Positions 30,847 to 41,776 are shown, numbered from the stretch's first letter. The stretch is DNA of 64,000 nt from Enterobacter chuandaensis (GCF_003594915.1 NZ_QZCS01000020.1:16960-80959), one strand, 5' to 3'. Made by a program: numbers and translations. Notes: generated from the letters alone by a model not told the origin.

Positions 30847-30864
30847 TGTCGCTGAATCGCGACA
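30847..30864. promoter_or_regulatory. GlrR (QseF) binding site upstream of glmZ
   Basis: TGTC-GCTGAATCGC-GACA is a perfect match to the GlrR pattern TGTC-N10-GACA. It lies about 200 bp upstream of the GlmZ 5' end, a normal distance for a sigma-54 activator. Only one perfect copy is seen; E. coli-type promoters usually carry several, so weaker sites may exist between 30680 and 30840. Confidence 0.65.
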
Positions 30865-30913
30865 ATGAGAAATAGCGCTGTCGGGGGATCGCTACAGAGA
30901 TAAAAAGTGCAGA

Positions 30914-30941
30914 AAACAAAAAACCCCGCCGAAGCGGGGTT
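30914..30941 (-). terminator. Terminator of the argX-hisR-leuT-proM operon
   Basis: AACCCCGC, CGAA tetraloop region, GCGGGGTT (30922-30941), followed on the minus strand by a T-rich run. Placed seven bases after the CCA of proM. Confidence 0.9.
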
Positions 30942-30947
30942 CAAAAT

Positions 30948-31024
30948 TGGTCGGCGAGAGAGGATTCGAACCTCCGACCCACTGGTCCCAAACCAGTTGC
31001 GCTACCAAGCTGCGCTACTCGCCG
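30948..31024 (-). tRNA. proM: tRNA-Pro (anticodon TGG)
   Basis: A 77-base tRNA with encoded CCA, anticodon TGG in CTGGTTTGGGACCAG, and TTCGAAT T-loop. It is essentially identical to E. coli proM and the last gene of the four-tRNA operon. Confidence 0.98.
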
Positions 31025-31069
31025 ATGTACTGCTTTTTGAATTTTTAGTTCAATTCATTTAAAAAGTCG

Positions 31070-31155
31070 TGGTGCGAGGGGGGGGACTCGAACCCCCACA
31101 TCCTAAGGACACTAACACCTGAAGCTAGCGCGTCTACCAATTCCGCCACCTTCGC
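31070..31155 (-). tRNA. leuT: tRNA-Leu (anticodon CAG)
   Basis: A class II tRNA with a long variable arm, anticodon CAG in GCTTCAGGTG, CCA encoded. It is 86 bases, one fewer than E. coli leuT, because the variable-arm loop is TTA in place of TTAC and the arm closes as GTCC/GGAT. Confidence 0.97.
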
Positions 31156-31177
31156 AATTCACAACTCTTTCAAATAA

Positions 31178-31254
31178 TGGGGTGGCTAATGGGATTCGAA
31201 CCCACGACAACTGGAATCACAATCCAGGGCTCTACCAACTGAGCTATAGCCACC
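31178..31254 (-). tRNA. hisR: tRNA-His (anticodon GTG)
   Basis: A 77-base tRNA with the extra 5' G typical of tRNA-His, anticodon GTG in GGATTGTGATTCC, and encoded CCA. Matches E. coli hisR. Confidence 0.98.
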
Positions 31255-31317
31255 ACTGTATTCTTTCACGCGGTACTGACTACTTCTCAGACCACCGCAG
31301 CTCCAGCACCGGGTTAA

Positions 31318-31394
<77 letters not shown>

Positions 31395-31415
31395 TTAGCG
31401 CCGTTGCGGGGCTGG

Positions 31416-31444
31416 ATATTACGTACCTCCGTCCCCGCTGTCTA
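31416..31444 (-). promoter_or_regulatory. Promoter of the tRNA operon
   Basis: On the minus strand TAGACA and TAATAT are separated by 17 bases, and the following CCAGCCCCGC is a GC-rich discriminator typical of stringently controlled stable-RNA promoters. It ends 22 bp before argX. Confidence 0.75.
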
Positions 31445-31496
31445 GTGCTTTTTTGAAAAAAATGCGCGTTTGGTTATGGTTTGCACATTTTGCCGC

Positions 31497-32882
31497 TTAT
31501 TCCTCCACTTTCTGCGTGGTGGCACGGCGACCCAGGCCAAAAAGCTTATACGCAGCCGTCACAGCCGCCAGGAAGATCAGCCCGACAAACAGCGACATGC
31601 GGGTATCTTCATTAAAGTACATTCCAATTAATACACAAATCAGGAACGCCATCGTTAAATAGTTCGCATACGGGAACAGAATCGAGCGGAACGGATGGCT
31701 GGCGATCGCTTTTTTGTGTGCATGGCGAAAACGCAGCTGGCTGATGAGGATAACAAACCACGGCACCATACCCGGCAGCACGCTGGCGCTGTAGACGTAA
31801 ACAAACACGCGCTGCGGATTAGGAATGATGTAATTCAGGCAGGAGCCAATCAGCAGGATAGCAATGGAGACCGCCACACCCGCTACCGGCACGCCAGCAC
31901 GTGAGACTTTACTCATCGCCGCAGGCAGCTGGTTATTCTTCGCGAGCGCGTAGAGCATACGGCCACAGCTGTACATCCCGCTGTTACAGCCTGACAGCGC
32001 TGCCGTCAGGACCACGAAGTTAATAATCCCTGCTGCCGCCGTAATCCCAATCTTCGCAAAGGTTAAAACAAACGGGCTACCCGTTGTGCCGATTTCGTTC
32101 CACGGGAAGATGGTCACAATAACGAAGATCGCGCCCACGTAGAAAATCAGGATGCGCCACAGCACTTTGCCCACCGCGCTACGCAGCGTGACCTGCGGGT
32201 TTTTCGCTTCACCGGCGGTAATCCCGATCAGCTCCACGCCCTGATACGAGGCCACAACAATACACAGCGCCGTCAGGAAGCCCTTCCAGCCGCCGGCGAA
32301 GAAGCCGCCGTGCTCAGTCAGGTTGCCAAAACCGATGGCATGTCCGCCGTTGCCAAAGCCATAAAAAATCACGCCCAGACCAATAACAATCATCACGATG
32401 ATGGTGGTCACTTTGATCATCGCAAACCAGAACTCGATTTCACCGTAAAGGCGCACGGCGGCCAGGTTTGCCAGGGCCACCAGCCCCACGGCAATAAGCG
32501 CGGGTATCCACTGGACCATGTCCGGGAACCAGAACTGGACGTAGACCCCTATCGCGGTGATTTCAGAGATGCCCACCGCCATCCACATAAACCAGTATGA
32601 CCAGGCCGTCAGGTAGCCAAAGAACGGGCTCATATAACGGTGCGCGTAAACGGCGAAGGAACCGGTTACCGGCTCCAGAAAGAGCATTTCGCCCATCGAA
32701 CGCATAATGAAGAAAACAAACAGCCCGGCGATGATATACGCCAGTAATACGGAAGGGCCTGCCCATTTGAGCGTGCTTGCGGAGCCCATAAACAGGCCCA
32801 CGCCGATAGTGCCGCCCAGCGCTATCAGTTCGATATGACGAGCTTCCAGCCCACGCTGTAGCTCCGGTTGTTTCTCTGCCAT
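31497..32882 (-). CDS. yifK: Amino acid permease YifK (ThrP), threonine/serine transporter
   Basis: A 461-residue APC-family permease with twelve membrane helices; E. coli YifK (ThrP) takes up threonine and serine. The N-terminal [20 protein letters not shown] motif and the [15 protein letters not shown] segment are standard for the family. Its leader has an ACA-rich stretch that can pair with GcvB, which is known to repress yifK in Salmonella. It lies between the ECA operon and the tRNA operon, all on the minus strand. Confidence 0.95.
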   Translation of the reverse strand: MAEKQPELQRGLEARHIELIALGGTIGVGLFMGSASTLKWAGPSVLLAYIIAGLFVFFIMRSMGEMLFLEPVTGSFAVYAHRYMSPFFGYLTAWSYWFMWMAVGISEITAIGVYVQFWFPDMVQWIPALIAVGLVALANLAAVRLYGEIEFWFAMIKVTTIIVMIVIGLGVIFYGFGNGGHAIGFGNLTEHGGFFAGGWKGFLTALCIVVASYQGVELIGITAGEAKNPQVTLRSAVGKVLWRILIFYVGAIFVIVTIFPWNEIGTTGSPFVLTFAKIGITAAAGIINFVVLTAALSGCNSGMYSCGRMLYALAKNNQLPAAMSKVSRAGVPVAGVAVSIAILLIGSCLNYIIPNPQRVFVYVYSASVLPGMVPWFVILISQLRFRHAHKKAIASHPFRSILFPYANYLTMAFLICVLIGMYFNEDTRMSLFVGLIFLAAVTAAYKLFGLGRRATTQKVEE

Positions 32883-32892
32883 AGATCCTCGA

Positions 32893-32900
32893 TTGTGTTT
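32893..32900 (-). promoter_or_regulatory. Candidate GcvB target in the yifK leader
   Basis: The minus-strand sequence AAACACAA lies a few bases before the GAGGA ribosome-binding site of yifK. It is complementary to the repeated UUGUGUUU core of the GcvB R1 seed region. The known GcvB control of yifK supports this reading. Confidence 0.5.
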
Positions 32901-33079
32901 GCTGTTTCCCGGCTTAATACCGGTTATTGTTTTTTAGGGGTACTAAAATACGGTGCGAATGGTTTCTTAAAATCGGCCAAATGGCAAACGATGCATTAAA
33001 AAAATGAATGCATTGCACAAATTATCAGCAGCTTTGCAGGCGAATTGCAGCGCGAACAGTATATCGCGCTACATTTTGA

Positions 33080-33820
33080 TTACATCTTACCGGTATAGTG
33101 CCAGGTGAGGTAACGAAGCAGACGGATCTGTCGTTTAATGCGGGTGGGTTGGGAGAGCAGGCGGTAGAGCCACTCCAGCCCCATATTTTGCCAAATCTTC
33201 GGTGCGCGCTTCACGTGGCCGGTAAAGACATCGTAGGTGCCACCAACGCCCATATAAAGTGCATCCGGGCTGACCAGACGGCAGTCGCGCATCAGGATCT
33301 CCTGGCGCGGGGATCCCATCGCCACGGTGACGATTTTCGCCCCGCTGTCGCGAACGCGTTCAAACAACGCCTGCTGGTCTTCAGGTTTAAAGTAACCGTC
33401 CTGGCTGCCGACAATATTCACTTTCCACTGGCGACGCAGCTTCTCTTCGGTCTGGGCCAGCACCTCAGGCTTACCGCCAATCAGGAACACCGGCGTGCCC
33501 TCCGCACCAGCGCGGGCCATAAGCTGCTCCCAGAGATCGGCACCCGCCACGCGGGAAACATTAGCGCCAGGATACTTTTTACGAATGGAGCGGACTACGC
33601 TGATACCGTCCGCGTATTTAAATTCGGCCGCCTCGATCAGGCTTTTCACCTCGGCGTTATCTTCCACCGCCAGCATCTTTTCCGCATTGATGGCGACCAG
33701 CGTACCGGATTTCATCTGTCCGTCAGCAAACAGAAAATCCAGCGCGTGCTGCATGTCGCGCCAGCCAATAAGCTGCAGGCTACGTAGCGCATAGCGCGGT
33801 GCAGAAGTTTTATCAGTCAT
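33080..33820 (-). CDS. wecG: UDP-ManNAcA transferase (ECA lipid II synthesis)
   Basis: WecG adds N-acetyl-mannosaminuronic acid to lipid I to form ECA lipid II. It is a 246-residue WecG/TagA-family glycosyltransferase, the same length as in E. coli. The motifs [23 protein letters not shown] and VAMGSPRQE are conserved. It is the last gene of the wec operon, 12 bp after wzyE. Confidence 0.97.
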   Translation of the reverse strand: MTDKTSAPRYALRSLQLIGWRDMQHALDFLFADGQMKSGTLVAINAEKMLAVEDNAEVKSLIEAAEFKYADGISVVRSIRKKYPGANVSRVAGADLWEQLMARAGAEGTPVFLIGGKPEVLAQTEEKLRRQWKVNIVGSQDGYFKPEDQQALFERVRDSGAKIVTVAMGSPRQEILMRDCRLVSPDALYMGVGGTYDVFTGHVKRAPKIWQNMGLEWLYRLLSQPTRIKRQIRLLRYLTWHYTGKM

Positions 33821-33832
33821 TACTTTCCCTAC

Positions 33833-35185
33833 TCAGACTTGCGACAGCGTTGTGCTGCCCTGTGGCTCGCGCTTGTGCACAAGCCCTGCGCTGTCGAACA
33901 GCCAGTACAGCAGTTTGGCCAGTAACAGGCAGATGCCAAAAACGACCATGAAGAACACTACGCGCGAAACGAATGAATCCAGCCCCTCGCGCGCCAGGAC
34001 GATCATATTGAAAATGGCACCAAAGCAGAAACTGTGCAAAATGGCGGCTTTATAGCGGTTGGTCTCTTCGTTACCGCGCACGTAAAGCCAGTCAAACCAC
34101 TTGATAATCAACCCTACGACACACGCGCCCGGCAGGATAAACCAGCCTCCACCCATCACCACCAGGGAGCCAATCAAGGTTGGCGAGATCGCCAGGCCCG
34201 AATGGTTGTTCAGCACTTCCCACGTAAAATAGTTCGCAGTGTTGACCACCACGCCAGGGCGGTCTGGCCAGAGCCAGCTCGGGATAAACACATAGAAGTC
34301 GCGAACAATCGGCGCCAGCCCCTGGAAATCAATCTTGTCGTAGTTTTGCAGCAGCAATGCCAGGTTTTCCCACGGCGAGAAGGTATCGCGCGTCAGGTAG
34401 AGGAACGTGTAAAACGCCTCGTCGCCCGCCACGTTCATCCCGTAGCGCTTCAGCGCCAGCCAGAACATCCCCACAATGCCAAACACGCCTGCCGCAACCA
34501 GCATCCACAGCGAGATCCAGCCGCGGATGATGCCGATGAACAGGAAGATAGCAAAAGCGATGATGATGTTGGCGCGCGTACCGCCCACGATCATGTAGGT
34601 CAGAATACCGAACGCAACGGTACTGACCAGGAAGAACAGCCACGCTTTGCTGTCCTGACGCAGGAAGAAGATCACCAGCATCGCCGGGATGAAGAAATAG
34701 AAGAATCGCTTAAGCGCCACGCCTGAGACTTCAGCCGAAAAAATCTGGCTGTAGGAGTGGAGCTTAAACAGCAGGAAGCCGTTATGCATGAAGAAGATGC
34801 CGACGCTGACCAGGGCGATGGTCATGAGCATCACCCACGTCAGGTGGGTCTCCACCCGATTCATGGTAAAGAGCGCCCGACGCGGGGCAGCAGCCTGCGC
34901 GGGCCGCAGACGCGTTTTATAGGTGACGTAGTAAACCGCATAGAAGCATGTCGCCGCCAGCAGGGCCTGGAGAAGAATTTCCGGCGGTGCGACGCTCACG
35001 TCAAAACGGAAGACCAGAATGCTGGTCAGCGGGAAGCCGAAAAAGAAGGTCAGCAGGAACAGTAACGAAAAGAACACGTTAAAATTGAAGCGCACCCGGC
35101 GAAATTCAAACCAGGTAAGCGTGGCGATAAACAGCGTGCTCAGAAGCCAGACAACCAGCAAGCCGCTAAACTGCAACTGACTCAT
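33833..35185 (-). CDS. wzyE: ECA polymerase WzyE
   Basis: WzyE polymerises ECA trisaccharide repeats in the periplasm. It is a 450-residue protein with about eleven membrane helices, matching E. coli in length. The start [13 protein letters not shown] at 35185 overlaps the wecF stop (ATGA), and was chosen over an upstream in-frame start on that basis. The central loop [30 protein letters not shown] is the most conserved segment. Confidence 0.96.
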   Translation of the reverse strand: MSQLQFSGLLVVWLLSTLFIATLTWFEFRRVRFNFNVFFSLLFLLTFFFGFPLTSILVFRFDVSVAPPEILLQALLAATCFYAVYYVTYKTRLRPAQAAAPRRALFTMNRVETHLTWVMLMTIALVSVGIFFMHNGFLLFKLHSYSQIFSAEVSGVALKRFFYFFIPAMLVIFFLRQDSKAWLFFLVSTVAFGILTYMIVGGTRANIIIAFAIFLFIGIIRGWISLWMLVAAGVFGIVGMFWLALKRYGMNVAGDEAFYTFLYLTRDTFSPWENLALLLQNYDKIDFQGLAPIVRDFYVFIPSWLWPDRPGVVVNTANYFTWEVLNNHSGLAISPTLIGSLVVMGGGWFILPGACVVGLIIKWFDWLYVRGNEETNRYKAAILHSFCFGAIFNMIVLAREGLDSFVSRVVFFMVVFGICLLLAKLLYWLFDSAGLVHKREPQGSTTLSQV

Positions 35186-36261
35186 GCGTTGTCTCCTGAT
35201 GCGATACGCAGCGCGCGATGCCACGGCGTGAGGTAATTCGGACGGAAAAAGTCGATGCTATTTTTATCCACCAGCGTGAGCTGGCGCTGTGCTTCACGTA
35301 CCACCTCAATGTTCAGCGTGTCTGAGGTAAACAGTACCGGAATATGCTGCTCGGCCATATCCTGCCAGAACGGGTTTTCACGGTTGAGCACGCACGGTAT
35401 ACCGGCCTGAATCAGCAAGCACAGCGTACCAATCCCCTGCTGGCGGGCAAAGATGAAATAGCCAAGATCGCATTTTCGCAGCAGCGCAAGGTAGTCATCA
35501 AACTCCAGCTTTTCGCTGAGAATGTGCAGATTTTCTTCGCTAAATAACGCAAGCCCCTGCTGGCGAACCTCATCAATGTAGGCATCGTTGTTAGCCGGGT
35601 ACCCCATCGGCACCACCACGTTCACCGTGTCGCCAAACTGCTGGTGTACCGCCCGGAGCGCGGCCACATGTTCGTTACTGCGGTCGCCGGAATTCCCCAC
35701 CAGGATCGTCAGCTTGCCGTCGCGAACCGCGCTATTTGCCATGGTGTTCAGCGCCGGATCCATACGGGTTGGGAAATAGAGTAGCTCACCGCGCACGTTC
35801 GGGTGCTGCTTCGTAAAATAATTCAGATCGCCACGGGTGGCAAAAACGCAGCCCACCCTTCCCTGCGCCATACGGCGCAGCGGATAGAAAAGACGGAATT
35901 TCCAGCCGCGGGAGACTTCGTAGAGATCGGCTCCCCAGATATGCCAGCTGCACTGGGAGGGCTTAATCCCCCCGCTAAGCAGTGCCAGCCACAAGCCAGT
36001 ATTAAACTGCCCGTGGAAAAAGAAACGTTGCTCACGATCCGCTTTAGCTTTGGCAATGACCGCCTTCGCCAGCGTGGCTTTATCCGGCCAGAAGGCGATT
36101 GTCAGCGCCGGAAACGCAGCGCTCAGGCCCTTATCCTGACCTGCAACCATAAACTCGCGTGCATCAGGATTGCCCGATGCCAGCTCGTCATTGAAGAACC
36201 GCAAAACGGTCTGGTTATGGTGTGGGATGTCCGATCCCAGGATGTGAATCAGTGCAGTCAT
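35182..36261 (-). CDS. wecF: Fuc4NAc transferase (ECA lipid III synthesis)
   Basis: WecF adds 4-acetamido-4,6-dideoxygalactose to lipid II, completing lipid III. It has 359 residues, as in E. coli. The protein is a GT-B-like transferase with no membrane segment ([26 protein letters not shown] start). It is coupled by four-base overlaps to wzxE upstream and wzyE downstream. Its sugar donor, TDP-Fuc4NAc, needs RmlA and RmlB activities that are not encoded in this operon here. Confidence 0.96.
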   Translation of the reverse strand: MTALIHILGSDIPHHNQTVLRFFNDELASGNPDAREFMVAGQDKGLSAAFPALTIAFWPDKATLAKAVIAKAKADREQRFFFHGQFNTGLWLALLSGGIKPSQCSWHIWGADLYEVSRGWKFRLFYPLRRMAQGRVGCVFATRGDLNYFTKQHPNVRGELLYFPTRMDPALNTMANSAVRDGKLTILVGNSGDRSNEHVAALRAVHQQFGDTVNVVVPMGYPANNDAYIDEVRQQGLALFSEENLHILSEKLEFDDYLALLRKCDLGYFIFARQQGIGTLCLLIQAGIPCVLNRENPFWQDMAEQHIPVLFTSDTLNIEVVREAQRQLTLVDKNSIDFFRPNYLTPWHRALRIASGDNA

Positions 36262-37508
36262 GCGCGTTTACGCCACAATAAAAATACGCCGCAGCAGGCA
36301 GCGAAATAAACGATATAGGTTGCCATGTAGGCCTGAGCCGCCCCCAGCGCACCGTGCGCGGGTATCAGCCAGTGTGAAAATGCCGTCAGTAACGCAAACT
36401 GGCTAATTTCTGCCAGGATATACAGCCGCAAAGAGGCTTTCGCAATCACCAGATAGCCGAAAACGTAAGCACCCACTTTTAGCACATCACCCACCAACTG
36501 CCAGGCAAAGAGATCGCGCATGGCAACAAACTTCGCCGAGAACAGCAGCCAGATGGCGACATCGCGCAATAACCAGACGGTCAAACTGGCCGCCGCCACT
36601 GCGGGTAATACAAAACGCAGGGAGCGGGAAATTTCGCGGGTAATATCCTGCCTGGACGTCAGCCGGGATAAGGTTGGCAGCAAATAAACGCTGAAGGAAG
36701 CCGTAATAAACTGGAGGTAAGCATCCGAAATACTGCTTACGCCCTGCCAGATCCCCACCTCATCCCAGCTGTAATGCGCCGCCAGCAGGTTTCGCATCAT
36801 CACGTAGGCCACCGGCAGCGTGACGGAGGTGATGAGCGCCATCAGGGTAAATTTACCCAGCTGGCTGGCAAGCACCTTATCCCATTGCGGTTTCAGGTAG
36901 CTCAGAGGGATGACGCCCCGACGCATCAGCATGAACGCCGCAGGCACAACAACCAGCGCCGGGACCAGTGCCAGCCCCAGCAGTGCGCCCTCATAGCCGC
37001 CCAGGCGGTAGCAGAAGTAATAGGCAATCACGCCGATGACGCTGCCAAGGATTAAGGCAAGCGCGTTCCCGGCAGCATCGCGAAAACCCTTCATCAGCGC
37101 CAGCAGCAGATTGGCCCAGGCAATGCCCATCTGGACCAGCGCGACCAGACGCACCAGCCCCTGATAATGGGAATGCCCGAACAGCCCCTGGCTGATGGGG
37201 GCCGCCGCCAGCAGAAACACAATCGCCAGCAGGGTCGAAAAGCCCGTGACCATTGCCGACGCGGTGCCCACCACTCTGCGCAGCTGAGCCGCATCATCGT
37301 GATGCTGAGCCACGTATTTGGTCACGCCGTTGAAGATACCGGCACCGGCCAGAACGCCAAGGACGGTAACAAGCTGGCGAAAGTTGCCCGCCAGCCCGAC
37401 GCCTGAAGGTCCGAATGAGACGGCCAGCAGCTTGACGACCAGCAGTCCGGCACCAATTTTTACAAGCGTGGACGCGGCGGTCCACACTGATGCTTTTGCC
37501 AGAGACAT
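36258..37508 (-). CDS. wzxE: ECA lipid III flippase WzxE
   Basis: WzxE moves undecaprenyl-linked ECA trisaccharide across the inner membrane. It is a 416-residue MOP-superfamily flippase with about twelve helices; the start [22 protein letters not shown] is typical. It begins one base after the wecE stop. Confidence 0.97.
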   Translation of the reverse strand: MSLAKASVWTAASTLVKIGAGLLVVKLLAVSFGPSGVGLAGNFRQLVTVLGVLAGAGIFNGVTKYVAQHHDDAAQLRRVVGTASAMVTGFSTLLAIVFLLAAAPISQGLFGHSHYQGLVRLVALVQMGIAWANLLLALMKGFRDAAGNALALILGSVIGVIAYYFCYRLGGYEGALLGLALVPALVVVPAAFMLMRRGVIPLSYLKPQWDKVLASQLGKFTLMALITSVTLPVAYVMMRNLLAAHYSWDEVGIWQGVSSISDAYLQFITASFSVYLLPTLSRLTSRQDITREISRSLRFVLPAVAAASLTVWLLRDVAIWLLFSAKFVAMRDLFAWQLVGDVLKVGAYVFGYLVIAKASLRLYILAEISQFALLTAFSHWLIPAHGALGAAQAYMATYIVYFAACCGVFLLWRKRA

Positions 37509-37509
37509 A

Positions 37510-38640
37510 TCAGCCGAAATAGCTCAGAAGGGTATTGATCACCGTACGCTGGTTAACTGGCGCGAGGTTGTAGAACAGTGGTAAGCGAAGCAAACGCTCA
37601 CTTTCTTTCGTGGTGTAACGGTCTTCACCCGCGAACGTGCCAAACGCTTCGCCCGCCGGGCTGGAGTGCAGCGGAATATAGTGGAAGACCGCCATAATTT
37701 CGGCTTCTTTCAGCCAGGCAATAAGCTGGCTGCGATCGTCGTTATCGCGCAGCTTGATGTAAAACATGTGGGCATTGTGGACGCAACCAGCCGGAATCGT
37801 TGGCAGCTCAATGCGTCCGGCTTTTGCCAGCGGCTCAAGCGCATCGTAATAGGTTTGCCACAGGGACAGGCGCTGGAGATTAATTCGCTCCGCTGCTTCC
37901 AGCTGTGCCCACAGGTATGCCGCCTGCAGATCCGCCATCAGGTAGCTTGAGCCGATATCGCGCCAGGTGTATTTATCCACCTGACCGCGGAAGAACTGAC
38001 TGCGGTTAGTACCTTTTTCGCGGATCACTTCCGCACGCTCCACGAGCGCCCGGTCGTTGATCAGCGTCGCACCACCTTCGCCGCCCGCCGTGTAGTTTTT
38101 CGTTTCGTGGAAGCTAAAGCAGCCGATGTGGCCGATCGTGCCCAGCGCGCGTCCCTTGTAGGTGGACATCACGCCCTGCGCAGCATCTTCCACCACAAAC
38201 AGGTTGTGCTTTTTGGCGATTGCCATGATGGTGTCCATTTCACAGGCCACGCCCGCGTAGTGAACCGGCACAATCGCGCGCGTTTTGTCGGTGATCGCCG
38301 CTTCAATCAGCGTCTCATCAATGTTCATGGTATCCGGGCGGATATCCACAAAGACGATTTTTGCCCCGCGCAGGACAAACGCGTTCGCGGTAGAGACGAA
38401 GGTATAGCTCGGCATGATTACTTCATCACCGGGCTGGATATCCAGCAACAGGGCCGCCATTTCCAGCGATGCCGTGCATGACGGGGTCAGCAGCACTTTA
38501 GCGCTGCGAAAACGCTGCTCCATCCACTGCTGACAGCGGCGGGTAAAACCGCCGTCACCGCAAAGTTTGCCGCTGCCCATGGCAGACTGCATATAGTCGA
38601 GTTCGGTTCCGACAACGGGTGGTGCATTAAATGGAATCAT
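37510..38640 (-). CDS. wecE: TDP-4-oxo-6-deoxyglucose transaminase
   Basis: WecE makes TDP-4-amino-4,6-dideoxygalactose, a precursor of Fuc4NAc. The 376 residues match E. coli. It is a DegT/DnrJ/EryC1 aminotransferase with PLP on Lys181 in SFHETKNYTAGGEGG. The start MIPFNAPPVVGTELDYM was chosen by homology. It begins four bases after the wecD stop. Its substrate is made by RmlB/RffG, which is not in this operon. Confidence 0.97.
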   Translation of the reverse strand: MIPFNAPPVVGTELDYMQSAMGSGKLCGDGGFTRRCQQWMEQRFRSAKVLLTPSCTASLEMAALLLDIQPGDEVIMPSYTFVSTANAFVLRGAKIVFVDIRPDTMNIDETLIEAAITDKTRAIVPVHYAGVACEMDTIMAIAKKHNLFVVEDAAQGVMSTYKGRALGTIGHIGCFSFHETKNYTAGGEGGATLINDRALVERAEVIREKGTNRSQFFRGQVDKYTWRDIGSSYLMADLQAAYLWAQLEAAERINLQRLSLWQTYYDALEPLAKAGRIELPTIPAGCVHNAHMFYIKLRDNDDRSQLIAWLKEAEIMAVFHYIPLHSSPAGEAFGTFAGEDRYTTKESERLLRLPLFYNLAPVNQRTVINTLLSYFG

Positions 38641-38644
38641 CTTG

Positions 38645-39334
38645 TCACCTGTATAACCAGTAGGCGGTGGCGTCGATGTTGGCACCACTCGCAATATAAC
38701 GTTTAAGCGCGGCGGTGTTGCCCACCTGGGTCGCCACACGCAGCGTCTCAACCTGCTGCTGCTGCGCCCAGTGCAGCGCCGCCTGCATGAGTTTCTCACC
38801 CATGCCGCGCCCGGCTAATAAGCCAATACGCGCCTCGCGCTCGTTGAGCTTGCGCAGGGAGACAAATCCCTGGATCTGACCGTTCGCGGCACGAAAAATC
38901 AGACAGACGTGGTCAAAAGTGCCTTTAACCGCATTCTCTATCCACTGGGCATAGAAACGTCCGCTATCGTCAGGCGCATACCAGGGCGTGCGAAAGCGGC
39001 TCTGCGCAAACGCCCGGGCCGCCATCTGACGCAGCACAGGAATATCCTGTTCCGTTGCAATTTCCGCGCCGGACGCATCGTGCCGGGTGAGGGTGATGGT
39101 GATGGTGATGGAAAGGTCTACCTCACCTTCGACCAGCTGAAAACCCTGCTGCTGGAGCGCATCAAGCAGGTCAGCACGCTCCGCCGGGATCTTAGCCTGC
39201 ACGCGCTGCCAGGCGCTGAGATCTGCTTCCTGCAGGGCAGGCGCATTCTCGCGCCAGCGGACTATCGCCGAAGGGCGGGCAAAAAATGTGCTTTCCCACT
39301 CAAGGGACTCAAGCACGCCGTGGAGTTCACTCAA
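38645..39334 (-). CDS. wecD: TDP-Fuc4N N-acetyltransferase WecD
   Basis: WecD acetylates TDP-Fuc4N with acetyl-CoA to give TDP-Fuc4NAc. It has 229 residues (E. coli 224) and a C-terminal GNAT fold with acetyl-CoA loop [16 protein letters not shown]. The segment [10 protein letters not shown] (about residues 75-84) is encoded by a hexanucleotide repeat and is not in E. coli. It overlaps wecC by four bases, so the rffG and rffH genes that stand between them in E. coli are absent. The N-terminal half diverges more than its neighbours. Confidence 0.94.
   Translation of the reverse strand: MSELHGVLESLEWESTFFARPSAIVRWRENAPALQEADLSAWQRVQAKIPAERADLLDALQQQGFQLVEGEVDLSITITITLTRHDASGAEIATEQDIPVLRQMAARAFAQSRFRTPWYAPDDSGRFYAQWIENAVKGTFDHVCLIFRAANGQIQGFVSLRKLNEREARIGLLAGRGMGEKLMQAALHWAQQQQVETLRVATQVGNTAALKRYIASGANIDATAYWLYR
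39086..39111. repeat. Hexanucleotide repeat within wecD
   Basis: Three perfect GGTGAT copies (39092-39109) preceded by one GGTGAG and followed by GG. On the coding strand this is ATCACC, read as alternating Ile-Thr. A unit of six bases keeps the frame on gain or loss of copies. Confidence 0.9.
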
Positions 39335-40593
39335 CGCCAGACACCTTTTGTATCAACCACATACTGCTGACGCACGATATCACCGGACGTTGCTTTAAAC
39401 TCTTTATGATCCACCAGCAGTACCAGCACGTCCGCTGTCGCCAGCGCGTCATCCAGCGCCGTCAGCGTACAGTGCCCCGCCAGTTTTGCCGGTAATTCAT
39501 GGATATTCGGCTCAACCACCAGCGTTTCGCCCTTGTGCCATTCAGCAATCATTTCAGCAATTTCCATCGCCGGGCTTTCGCGCAGATCGTCAATGTTGGG
39601 TTTAAATGCCAGACCAAAGCAGGCAATTTTCAGCTCGCTGGCGCGCTTGCCGCTCTCTGCCAGACAATCCGCTACCGTCGCTTTAACCTGATTGAGCACC
39701 CAGTGAGGCTTGCTGTCGTTCACTTCACGTGCGGTGCGAATCAGATGCGCCTGCGCCGGGTTCTGCGCCACGATAAACCACGGGTCCACGGCAATACAGT
39801 GGCCGCCCACGCCCGGGCCTGGCTGGAGAATGTTGACGCGCGGATGGCGATTCGCCAGGCGGATTAACTCCCAGACGTTAATGCCCTGGTCGGCACAGAT
39901 CAGCGACAGTTCGTTAGCAAAGGCGATGTTAACGTCACGGAAGCTGTTTTCCGTCAGCTTGCACATCTCGGCGGTGCGTGAGTTGGTCACCACGCATTCG
40001 CCTTCCAGGAAAATCTTGTACAGCGCGCTGGCGCGTTCAGAACAGACCGGCGTCATGCCGCCAATCACCCGGTCGTTTTTAATCAGTTCGACCATCACCT
40101 GCCCCGGCAGCACGCGCTCCGGGCAGTAGGCGATGTTGATATCCGCCTGCTCACCGGCCTGCTGTGGGAAGCGTAAATCAGGACGCGCGTCGGCAAGCCA
40201 CTGCGCCATCTGCTCGGTAGCGCCGACGGGAGAAGTCGACTCCAGAATCACCAGCGCCCCTTTCTTCAGCACAGGAGCAATGGATTTTGCCGCCGCCTCG
40301 ACGTAGACCATATCGGGCTCGTGGTCGCCTTTAAAGGGCGTTGGAACGGCAATCAGATACGCATCCGCTTCCACCGGCGTCATGCTGGCGCGCAGGAAGC
40401 CGCCATCAACCGCCTCTTTCACCACGCGGTCAAGATCGGGCTCCACAATATGAATTTCGCCACGATTAATGGTTTCTACCGCCCGTGCGTTGATATCCAC
40501 ACCGACAACCTGTTTTTGACGAGAGGCAAACGCAGCCGCAGTAGGCAGGCCAATGTAGCCAAGACCAATGACAGAGATGGTAGTAAAACTCAT
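39331..40593 (-). CDS. wecC: UDP-N-acetyl-D-mannosamine dehydrogenase
   Basis: WecC oxidises UDP-ManNAc to UDP-ManNAcA with two NAD+. The 420 residues match E. coli. The N-terminal Rossmann motif [16 protein letters not shown], the catalytic cysteine region [15 protein letters not shown] and a C-terminal UDP-binding domain are clear. Overlaps of four bases link it to wecB upstream and to wecD downstream. Confidence 0.97.
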   Translation of the reverse strand: MSFTTISVIGLGYIGLPTAAAFASRQKQVVGVDINARAVETINRGEIHIVEPDLDRVVKEAVDGGFLRASMTPVEADAYLIAVPTPFKGDHEPDMVYVEAAAKSIAPVLKKGALVILESTSPVGATEQMAQWLADARPDLRFPQQAGEQADINIAYCPERVLPGQVMVELIKNDRVIGGMTPVCSERASALYKIFLEGECVVTNSRTAEMCKLTENSFRDVNIAFANELSLICADQGINVWELIRLANRHPRVNILQPGPGVGGHCIAVDPWFIVAQNPAQAHLIRTAREVNDSKPHWVLNQVKATVADCLAESGKRASELKIACFGLAFKPNIDDLRESPAMEIAEMIAEWHKGETLVVEPNIHELPAKLAGHCTLTALDDALATADVLVLLVDHKEFKATSGDIVRQQYVVDTKGVWR

Positions 40594-41720
40594 AGCGATA
40601 CCCGATTGTGTTTAAGTGCATGCAAAATACGGCCACAAGCCTGCCCGTCGCCATAAGGATTGTGGGCTCGGCTCATCGCCTGATACGCTTCATCGTCTTG
40701 CAAAAGGCGCGTGACCTCTTCGACGATGAGCTGCGCGTTGGTGCCGACCAGACGCACCGTCCCCGCTTTAACCGCTTCCGGGCGTTCAGTGGTTTCGCGC
40801 ATCACCAGCACCGGCTTGCCGAGCGAGGGGGCTTCTTCCTGAATACCGCCGGAATCGGTGAGGATCAGCCAGGCGTGGTTCATCAACCAGACAAACGGCA
40901 TGTAGTCCTGCGGTTCGATCAGCAGAACGTTTTCGACGTGGCCCAGAATACGGTTGACCGGCTCGCTGACGTTAGGGTTAAGGTGTACCGGGTAGACAAT
41001 TTGCACATCGTCGTTTTGCGCGGCGATTTCAGCCAGCGCGTGGCAGATTTGCTCAAAGCCCCGGCCAAAGCTTTCGCGACGGTGGCCAGTCACCAGAATG
41101 GTTTTTTTGCCGTTATTGAGGAATGGATAGCGGGCGGCAAGTTGTTCCTGCAGATCGCTGTTTTCCAGTACGCGATCGCGTACCCAAATTAACGCGTCAA
41201 TGACCGTATTGCCGGTCACAAAGATTTTGTTATCGGCGATATTTTCGCGCAGCAGGTTCTGACGAGAGTTTTCCGTTGGCGCAAAGTGGTACATCGCCAG
41301 ATGGCCCGTTAACGTGCGGTTGGCCTCTTCCGGCCAGGGAGAATAAAGATTGCCGGTGCGCAGACCCGCCTCAACGTGGCCGACGGGAATACGCTGGTAA
41401 AACGCGGCCAGGCTTGTTGCCATCGTTGTCGTGGTATCACCATGTACCAGGACAACGTCAGGCTTGAATGATTCCAGGATCGGCTTGAGATCCTGCAGTA
41501 TGCGACAGGTTATTTCCGTCAATCCCTGTCCCGGCTTCATAATATTGAGATCGTAATCCGGGACGATGGAAAAGAGGGTTAAGACCTGATCGAGCATCTC
41601 ACGGTGCTGAGCCGTGACGCAGACCTTCGCTTCAATATCAGGATCGCTGGCCAGCGCATGAACCAGAGGCGCCATCTTAATGGCCTCCGGCCTGGTGCCA
41701 AATACGGTAAGTACTTTCAC
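40590..41720 (-). CDS. wecB: UDP-GlcNAc 2-epimerase (non-hydrolysing)
   Basis: WecB converts UDP-GlcNAc to UDP-ManNAc for ECA. The 376 residues match E. coli. Conserved segments include [34 protein letters not shown] and [20 protein letters not shown]. It follows wzzE after 56 bp and overlaps wecC. Confidence 0.98.
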   Translation of the reverse strand: MKVLTVFGTRPEAIKMAPLVHALASDPDIEAKVCVTAQHREMLDQVLTLFSIVPDYDLNIMKPGQGLTEITCRILQDLKPILESFKPDVVLVHGDTTTTMATSLAAFYQRIPVGHVEAGLRTGNLYSPWPEEANRTLTGHLAMYHFAPTENSRQNLLRENIADNKIFVTGNTVIDALIWVRDRVLENSDLQEQLAARYPFLNNGKKTILVTGHRRESFGRGFEQICHALAEIAAQNDDVQIVYPVHLNPNVSEPVNRILGHVENVLLIEPQDYMPFVWLMNHAWLILTDSGGIQEEAPSLGKPVLVMRETTERPEAVKAGTVRLVGTNAQLIVEEVTRLLQDDEAYQAMSRAHNPYGDGQACGRILHALKHNRVSL

Positions 41721-41776
41721 ATCGATTCTCTTCGATTAGACAATGAAGGCCGCAGCCTTCATTGTAAACGGCGTTC

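Noticed and set aside
30660..30875. A 71-codon frame on the plus strand upstream of glmZ
   Set aside because: It covers the sigma-54 promoter and GlrR site of glmZ, has no ribosome-binding site, and resembles no protein I know.
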